A stretch of 6,545 bases of DNA. Origin: Prevotellaceae bacterium. Lineage in GTDB: Bacteria > Bacteroidota > Bacteroidia > Bacteroidales > Bacteroidaceae. Location of the stretch: positions 1 through 6,545 of the forward strand of contig QAML01000004.1 of the NCBI GenBank assembly GCA_003150315.1, in the 5' to 3' direction. The position numbers and the translations under genes are program-made. Positions 5,173 to 6,545 of the stretch are shown here, one piece after another (position 1 is the stretch's first letter; each line of letters opens with the position of its first letter). Below the pieces are notes generated by a model. The model did no database searches, had not been told where the DNA came from, and saw only the letters and a program-made list of their open reading frames with translations.

Positions 5173-6543
5173 ATGAAAAATTTATTTAAGAAAATCAGTG
5201 CAATACTGATGGCAGCAATTATGGTGCTGGCTATGGCATCTACAGCATTTGCAGCTGATGCAGCAACAACTACAACGGGTAGTATTACCGTAACTGGTTT
5301 AACTGCAAATGATAATACTACTTTGAAGGTTTATAAAGTAGTTGGTTTTGATGAAGCGAACAGTGACTGGACTATTGAGAGTTGGGCAAAGAATCATGCG
5401 ACTAATACTAATCATGTAGTTAATATTGACTGGGAAGCACTGAAAAGTGTTAATCCACTTCCAACTCCTGTGAAAGAAATCCCAGTTCCGGCTAATTCAA
5501 CGACATATACAATTGATGGACTTGAAATTGGTGCGTACATGATTATTGCGACAGGTGATCATACAACATACAATGTTATGGGTGAGGCACCTTATGGTTA
5601 TGATGCTAACAATTTAATCGTTCCAGCTGCAAAAACAATCAATGCTAAATCTTCAGCGTATCAGCTTACCAAAACATTAGTTAATGGTGATCAGATATTC
5701 GTAGCAAAAGGTGAAGAAGTAAAATTCAATATTGATACTACATTCCCAAGTTATGCGCTTAATGCAACAAATAGAGCATTCTGGATCAAAGATACTCCAA
5801 CAGGTATGAAAATTACAGGAATTAAAGTACTGGTAAATGGATCTGAAGTAAAAGTTAATGATGCATATACATTAGACAAAAAATTAGCAACAACAGAAGC
5901 TGTGACTGTAAACTTCAAAGATACTTATATTGGTAGTGCTAATCTTCATGCTGGACAGAGTGTACGTGTTGAAGTAACTGGTGTTATTACAGATGATACA
6001 GAATACAAAAATGAAGCTGAGACAAATAATTCCCACGACAAACCTAATGTACCAGGTTACTCTGGATCTATCAGAATTAATAAAACTGATGATTCAAAAG
6101 AGAACCCAAAGGTTCTGAAAGGTGCAACATTCCAGATTAAAAAACAGGGTGAGAAAGCTCCGATTCAGTTTGTAAAAACGAATACAGATGTTTATACAAT
6201 GGTTACATCTGACACAGATATGACTGACAAAACTGCTGTAGCAGATGTAGAAGCAACTGAAGGAACTGTTTTAGTAAAAGGTCTTGGCGCAGGAACTTAT
6301 GTGATTACAGAGAAAAAAGCACCAAAAGGATATAGTATTAATACAAATATCGATAATGTAACACTTACAAAATATAGTGCTGAAACTCGAAATGTAACTC
6401 TTCCTGTAACCGATACCAAACTCGGCGCTCTTCCATCCACAGGTGGCATGGGAACATACCTCTTCACTATCATCGGTGTTGTAGTTATGGCTGGCGCTGC
6501 TGGTGCTTTCTTCATCAGCCGCAGAAAAGGATCTGAGGAGTAA
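1..6543 (+). CDS. Fused pilus tip adhesin and backbone pilin, one open frame (5' partial)
   Basis: Frame 1 is open from the first base to TAA at 6541-6543, 2180 sense codons. The first in-window codons encode an acidic linker, not a signal peptide, so the true start is upstream. The GTG at 49 is merely the first start-like codon. Two complete surface-protein architectures sit in this frame: an adhesin ending in an LPNSG sorting signal (bases 5056-5172) and a pilin beginning with a signal peptide at 5173 and ending in an LPSTG signal. From the families, both should be exported by Sec, cleaved by sortase and assembled into a pilus or attached to peptidoglycan. Lack of a stop between them is unusual. 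It may be a real polyprotein, a stop-loss or frameshift mutation, or an assembly error. The reading frame is certain; the biological unit is not. Confidence 0.85.
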   Translation, partial: ENPDAEPTEAPAEDPDVVEEPAEDIASPEEVPAADENGETSLIEVLGDDTNLRVSPSIEAEVLATVNAGTQLTLLDTVTAEDGATWYKVSWEGTEAYIRSDMAQVVDSSDEAEEPEDILESEEVSYSQEVGNVVVTATAAKGVIPEGAQFVVTPIEKGSDQYADIEKQLHEGAENESYTVAGFLAYDISFLNDDGTKIEPQNGSVRVSIAYKEAEIPEDVAETDTAQENMNVSLVHFVEDANGNVTEVVNMSNDGQAEVSTTDNGEIESANFETESFSTFSVVWLADDFTSVQTTSSDDKESTVDSAASGITINMFNYNTAEINKGHSLQFSNGRDGVWDYNAWTGSANPYSNIMKKTLGKDSYPVLNKGNEESSSYLFSTDSGTGKTVYSDANYLFKKDADGYYEYDSAKNFAQFDEKTKHFTVYKVPGSSTNAINLQKDSGNKPHGSFFPFNTLGDSIYEGIHEISGNSPDFHFGMTMSAKFIQPKDGKINGNNMVFEFSGDDDVWVYIDGVLVLDIGGIHNAASGSINFANGNVTVGNNNNLNLRKLFADANEEGDFVSGENRFADYTMHTINFYYLERGEGDSNCKLKFNLPTVPKKSVTVEKQLSNTDKEKYADVEFKFQLLVKNAQGKYVPSNTKGILSDGKNVEFKSETINNVSYNNVFTLKPGQHATFSGLEENKNYKVQELDVSADKYEQVLINGKNATNQNGNVISSEATVDSRQWVTVTNVLASVAELDFKKVNTKGEALSGAGFTLTSQDDNSKTYTAESGDDGIIKFENLPLGTYTLTETRVPNKYENRNTWIVKVEKDEAGTAVATLYEADGKTVVKKDSKDSYYHIVNYTHQELIESDVEYSKKAHVIDWENRTYKIDISAASKCRSQSTVVTGAADIMLVLDVSGSMNNSIPVDYKKVADNTEEGRSSLKSGNTYYLKYNNKYYQIRKYDNRYYIYKKGYYDISEDQYKNCEIFIKLATRLDALKESVKQFINSTAEKSSNSKIGIATFSYDEKGTTTDLLELKNNKDTLINTVSGLNANGGTDPNFGLNNAYNKLTAATENGDTLPKYVILFTDGEPTGNSSDSSQGASWSNDAQKRAEVTAKKLKDKGVSIYTIGFALSSKAEKFLAGDGSNDYPGIASSAECAKTADDAAGLSELFRTFEQTIFNDVDITNATITDTIDPRFDLLDDAGKIITEESLANGPLTLANGGVVRLVNGNLQVQWTNVTIPKKKKNNPWTKSLNIKAKDTYIGGNDVTTNVREGSNITFGNEKIYLPQPKVNVNAKIFINDKEITIYKGDTIPTDGEILNKLFKASDVTSYKDGKVGTADIVNIQLKWYKNPKCTEPVATDTKGNPVYDLGQLSDSDKQPTADTNYYLKVTYNAGAPSEGSKKNTNNNVAGGEDNIQEAINEKKSNNPYGIYTIHVISGKIDIIKKVEEKSSVDREFQFNVKTEDGDDAFKGKGKTFTLTVSKDSLTGELTDADKKTLENLSRGTYVVSEVNVPDGYKIAGTDIAVETNCQNSVENNETTFVLGNSKQTPNTDVISSEYTYNPNDGGVLGKVSYINEYSVNLDLKKVDSSGNNELSGAEFTLEVKDGTTGQFDGNAYKPFEIDKDTVELKDLKPGLYKLTEIKAPKGYSLLETSIYFQVKLGKVTLVKEDGTPIEVQPQSMWTLDEDGNVLTIKNTKLYSLPNSGGPGTYGFTISGVAILATALLLFINNKRRKEEANLMKNLFKKISAILMAAIMVLAMASTAFAADAATTTTGSITVTGLTANDNTTLKVYKVVGFDEANSDWTIESWAKNHATNTNHVVNIDWEALKSVNPLPTPVKEIPVPANSTTYTIDGLEIGAYMIIATGDHTTYNVMGEAPYGYDANNLIVPAAKTINAKSSAYQLTKTLVNGDQIFVAKGEEVKFNIDTTFPSYALNATNRAFWIKDTPTGMKITGIKVLVNGSEVKVNDAYTLDKKLATTEAVTVNFKDTYIGSANLHAGQSVRVEVTGVITDDTEYKNEAETNNSHDKPNVPGYSGSIRINKTDDSKENPKVLKGATFQIKKQGEKAPIQFVKTNTDVYTMVTSDTDMTDKTAVADVEATEGTVLVKGLGAGTYVITEKKAPKGYSINTNIDNVTLTKYSAETRNVTLPVTDTKLGALPSTGGMGTYLFTIIGVVVMAGAAGAFFISRRKGSEE
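121..318 (+). other. SH3b domain (bacterial SH3)
   Basis: The segment contains the usual SH3b landmarks: NLRVSPS at the start (the common N-x-R-x-x-P/S motif), a hydrophobic strand with Gly-Thr (VNAGTQLTLLD), then TWYKVSWEG and a closing AYIRSDM strand. SH3b domains commonly bind peptidoglycan or short peptides in cell-wall proteins. Here it lies at the N-terminal side of an LPxTG protein, the end normally furthest from the wall, so a wall-binding role is not obvious. Confidence 0.8.
370..858 (+). other. Beta-rich ZU5-like surface domain
   Basis: After a second acidic linker (319-369) comes a region of alternating hydrophobic strands. It includes VVVTATAAKGVIPEGAQF, a central AYDISFLNDDGTKIEP followed by NGSVRVSI, then VSLVHFVED and a final SFSTFSVVW strand. 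The pattern of IEP, NGSV and a closing FS-f-V strand recurs, to my knowledge, near the N-terminus of many large Clostridia surface proteins and resembles ZU5-like beta sandwiches. The exact family is uncertain and no enzymatic motif is visible. A Ser/Thr/Asp-rich linker follows (about 859-930). Confidence 0.45.
931..1794 (+). other. Fibro-slime / PA14-like domain, possible carbohydrate-binding head
   Basis: The region opens with ITINMFNYN, a lead-in common to these domains, followed by a poorly conserved stretch. Its conserved core has FFPFNTL near 1350, HFGMTMSAKF near 1424, the triple-Asp SGDDDVWVYIDG at 1504-1539, LVLDIGGIH ending at the His codon 1567-1569, and HTINFYYLERG at 1717-1749. 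These are the hallmark fibro-slime elements, first noted in Dictyostelium and Fibrobacter proteins and related to PA14. In yeast PA14 flocculins the paired Asp binds calcium and sugar. A sugar-binding role here is an inference from that similarity. Confidence 0.8.
1798..2205 (+). other. Cna_B-like stalk domain 1
   Basis: The domain starts with KKSVTVEKQL, continues through a strand-rich body (EFKFQLLVKN, then NVFTLKPGQHATFSGL), and has NYKVQELDVS with the expected E-box-like Glu codon at 2065-2067. It closes with WVTVTNVLA, the V-x-N ending usual for this fold. Such domains serve as rigid spacers and may form an internal Lys-Asn isopeptide bond; K in VEKQL and N in VTNV are the natural candidates. 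The domain could equally belong to a related DUF family of the same fold. Confidence 0.65.
2206..2544 (+). other. SpaA domain 1
   Basis: LDFKKVNTKGEALSGAGFTL is a standard SpaA (prealbumin-like) opening, with candidate bonding lysines at 2224-2229. It continues as GIIKFENLPLGTYTLTET, where the E-box glutamate codon is 2374-2376. The E-box ends PNKY instead of the common PxGY, so the Gly is replaced by Lys. The domain closes with HIVNYTH. It is probably a self-locking stalk module joining the fibro-slime head to the vWA region. Confidence 0.8.
2677..3486 (+). other. von Willebrand factor A domain with complete MIDAS and Tyr-rich insertion
   Basis: The MIDAS metal site is complete: DVSGSM at 2692-2709, the Thr of GGTDPNFG at 3115-3117, and the Asp of LFTDGEPT at 3211-3213. 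Core strands are ADIMLVLD, SKIGIATFSY, PKYVILFTDG and VSIYTIGFAL, followed by the closing helix LSELFRTFEQTI. Between the DVSGSM loop and the first helix (TRLDALKESVKQF) lies an insertion of roughly 70 codons. In pilus tip adhesins this domain is the usual ligand-binding head, and in RrgA and GBS104 it also carries inserted arms. Cysteine codons lie at 2638, 2899 and 3421; a disulfide is possible but not evident. Confidence 0.9.
2710..2918 (+). other. Tyr-rich insertion inside the vWA domain
   Basis: The insertion follows directly after DVSGSM. Bases 2788-2901 encode 38 residues of which 12 are Tyr, with repeated Tyr-Tyr pairs spaced by basic and polar residues (TYYLKY, KYYQIRKY, RYYIYKKGYY). 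By my count bases 2781-2900 are 20% G+C, the most AT-rich stretch noticed in the window. The alternating hydrophobic and polar pattern suggests a small beta sheet rather than a disordered loop. It is placed next to the metal site, so it may shape ligand recognition. No family is assigned. Confidence 0.65.
3487..4263 (+). other. Pilin-like beta domain and linker after the vWA
   Basis: ITNATITDTIDPRFDLL is followed by beta-rich sequence to KAKDTYIGGNDVTTN, a motif of isopeptide-forming pilin and adhesin domains immediately C-terminal to vWA. The KDTYIG part recurs in the pilin encoded downstream. A further Ig-like segment includes ITIYKGDTIPTDGEIL, QLKWYKNPKCTEPV and TNYYLKVTYNAG. After it comes a polar Asn/Lys/Gly-rich linker (about 4150-4245). 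It probably forms part of the stalk. The subdomain borders are approximate. Confidence 0.5.
4267..4689 (+). other. Cna_B domain 2
   Basis: The domain opens with GKIDIIKKVEEKS, has EFQFNVKTEDG and KTFTLTVSKDS strands, and an E-box YVVSEVNVPDGY at 4471-4506 with Glu codon 4483-4485. It closes with KVSYINEYSV; the Asn of INEY and a Lys of IIKKV are candidate isopeptide partners. It is longer than a minimal Cna_B because of an Asn/Thr-rich loop between the E-box and the last strand. Confidence 0.75.
4690..5055 (+). other. SpaA domain 2, next to the adhesin wall anchor
   Basis: LDLKKVDSSG gives the candidate lysines (4708-4713), and LSGAEFTLEV is the characteristic second strand. The E-box YKLTEIKAPKGY lies at 4864-4899 with Glu codon 4876-4878. 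The last strand VLTIKNTK carries the expected Asn. The sorting signal follows directly, as is usual for the membrane-proximal SpaA domain of pilus proteins. Confidence 0.87.
5114..5141 (+). promoter_or_regulatory. Possible internal promoter for the pilin
   Basis: TTGCAA at 5114-5119 matches four of six bases of the TTGACA -35 box. TATAAA at 5136-5141 matches five of six bases of the TATAAT -10 box, with a 16-base spacer. Transcription would begin near 5148, just ahead of the purine stretch and about 25 bases before the pilin ATG. The element lies wholly inside adhesin coding sequence for the membrane helix, and chance matches are common in AT-rich DNA. Confidence 0.22.
5151..5164 (+). promoter_or_regulatory. 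Candidate ribosome-binding stretch for the pilin start at 5173
   Basis: AAGGAAGGAAGAAG is an all-purine run with two AAGGA matches to the anti-Shine-Dalgarno. The second AAGGA (5155-5159) ends 13 bases before the ATG, which is long, while the weaker GAAG at 5161-5164 ends 8 bases before it. The run also codes for Arg-Lys-Glu-Glu of the adhesin tail. It could support independent or coupled initiation of the pilin. Confidence 0.4.
5173..5253 (+). other. Sec signal peptide of the pilin, internal to the fused frame
   Basis: The 27 residues have a basic start (KNLFKK), a hydrophobic core (ISAILMAAIMVLAMAS) and an Ala-Phe-Ala motif before an ADAA mature start. This is a textbook signal peptidase I substrate. 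It marks 5173 as an ancestral translation start even though the frame is open upstream. Confidence 0.93.
5173..6543 (+). CDS. Major (backbone) pilin, isopeptide-forming, LPSTG-anchored
   Basis: Starting at ATG 5173 this is a complete 456-residue pilin of normal length. Residues 1-27 form a Sec signal peptide: basic KNLFKK start, a hydrophobic core, and an Ala-Phe-Ala cleavage site before A28. Residues 28-150 form a beta-rich N-terminal domain. Residues 155-295 form an isopeptide-type pilin domain, with candidate Lys167 in QLTKTL and Asn280 in YKNEAE. Residues 297-419 are a SpaA domain with candidate Lys304 and an E-box whose glutamate is E380. LPSTG is at 420-424, followed by a hydrophobic helix and a basic SRRKGSEE tail. 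Class C sortase would polymerise it through the LPSTG threonine and a pilin lysine. No textbook YPKN motif is seen; K154 in VPAAK is the closest-placed candidate. There are no cysteines. The start is supported by the signal peptide and the purine stretch upstream, although the frame also reads through from the adhesin. Confidence 0.88.
   Translation: MKNLFKKISAILMAAIMVLAMASTAFAADAATTTTGSITVTGLTANDNTTLKVYKVVGFDEANSDWTIESWAKNHATNTNHVVNIDWEALKSVNPLPTPVKEIPVPANSTTYTIDGLEIGAYMIIATGDHTTYNVMGEAPYGYDANNLIVPAAKTINAKSSAYQLTKTLVNGDQIFVAKGEEVKFNIDTTFPSYALNATNRAFWIKDTPTGMKITGIKVLVNGSEVKVNDAYTLDKKLATTEAVTVNFKDTYIGSANLHAGQSVRVEVTGVITDDTEYKNEAETNNSHDKPNVPGYSGSIRINKTDDSKENPKVLKGATFQIKKQGEKAPIQFVKTNTDVYTMVTSDTDMTDKTAVADVEATEGTVLVKGLGAGTYVITEKKAPKGYSINTNIDNVTLTKYSAETRNVTLPVTDTKLGALPSTGGMGTYLFTIIGVVVMAGAAGAFFISRRKGSEE
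6061..6426 (+). other. SpaA domain of the backbone pilin
   Basis: GSIRINKTD opens the domain, with candidate Lys codon 6082-6084. VLKGATFQIKK is the second strand. The E-box YVITEKKAPKGY lies at 6298-6333 with Glu codon 6310-6312, and the last strand is TLPVTDTK. In backbone pilins the E-box glutamate supports the intramolecular isopeptide bond and polymerisation. Confidence 0.87.
6430..6540 (+). other. Sorting signal 2: LPSTG, membrane helix, basic tail
   Basis: LPSTG is encoded at 6430-6444, followed by GMGTYLFTI, a strongly hydrophobic Val/Ala/Gly-rich helix, and the basic SRRKGSEE tail immediately before TAA. It is a canonical class C or class A sortase substrate. The GG-x-GTY sequence after the cleavage site also occurs after the first sorting signal. 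Confidence 0.95.
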
Positions 6544-6545
6544 TC

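Noticed and set aside
215..6515. Minus-strand open frames (for example 215-412, 630-941, 2368-2649, 3018-3335, 4248-4439, 6297-6515)
   Set aside because: All lie fully inside the well-supported plus-strand frame, have no recognisable domains, and look like mirror products of its repetitive codon usage.
6541..6545. Transcription terminator after the pilin
   Set aside because: Only two bases follow the stop codon, so nothing can be judged.

Overview
The window is one uninterrupted plus-strand coding region. It is already open at base 1 and closes with TAA at 6541-6543, two bases before the window ends. It encodes cell-wall-anchored surface protein made of sortase-type pilus modules: SH3b, a fibro-slime/PA14-like domain, Cna_B and SpaA domains, a von Willebrand factor A (vWA) domain, and two LPxTG-type sorting signals. 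The domain repertoire, the style of the signal peptide and the sorting signals suggest a Gram-positive gut Firmicute, most likely Lachnospiraceae or a related Clostridia. This placement rests on pattern recognition only.

Layout. Bases 1-5172 encode a very large tip-adhesin-like protein whose N-terminus lies upstream. In order it carries an acidic Pro/Glu linker with decapeptide repeats, an SH3b domain, a beta-rich ZU5-like region, a fibro-slime domain, a Cna_B-like domain, a SpaA domain, a vWA domain with a Tyr-rich insertion, a pilin-like region, a second Cna_B and SpaA pair, and an LPNSG sorting signal with membrane helix and basic tail. Bases 5173-6543 encode a complete 456-residue backbone-type pilin: Sec signal peptide, isopeptide-forming pilin domain, SpaA domain with E-box, LPSTG sorting signal.

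The most remarkable feature is that no stop codon separates the two proteins. The basic tail of the adhesin runs in frame into the pilin start methionine, so the sequence as given encodes a polyprotein with two sorting signals and an internal signal peptide. The join is topologically sensible: helix out-to-in, basic cytoplasmic loop, signal peptide in-to-out. Signal peptidase and sortase could therefore resolve it into two pilus subunits. A one-base difference just upstream would instead give the adhesin a TGA overlapping the pilin ATG (ATGA), so a sequencing error, recent mutation or slippage is a serious alternative. A promoter-like element and a purine-rich ribosome-binding stretch at the junction could also let the pilin be made separately.

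In known sortase pili, an adhesin with a vWA domain caps a polymer of backbone pilin and a class C sortase links the subunits. The sortase would be expected next to this window but is not in it. No RNA gene, mobile element, CRISPR array or terminator was seen, and no stretch over 300 bases lacks coding sequence.
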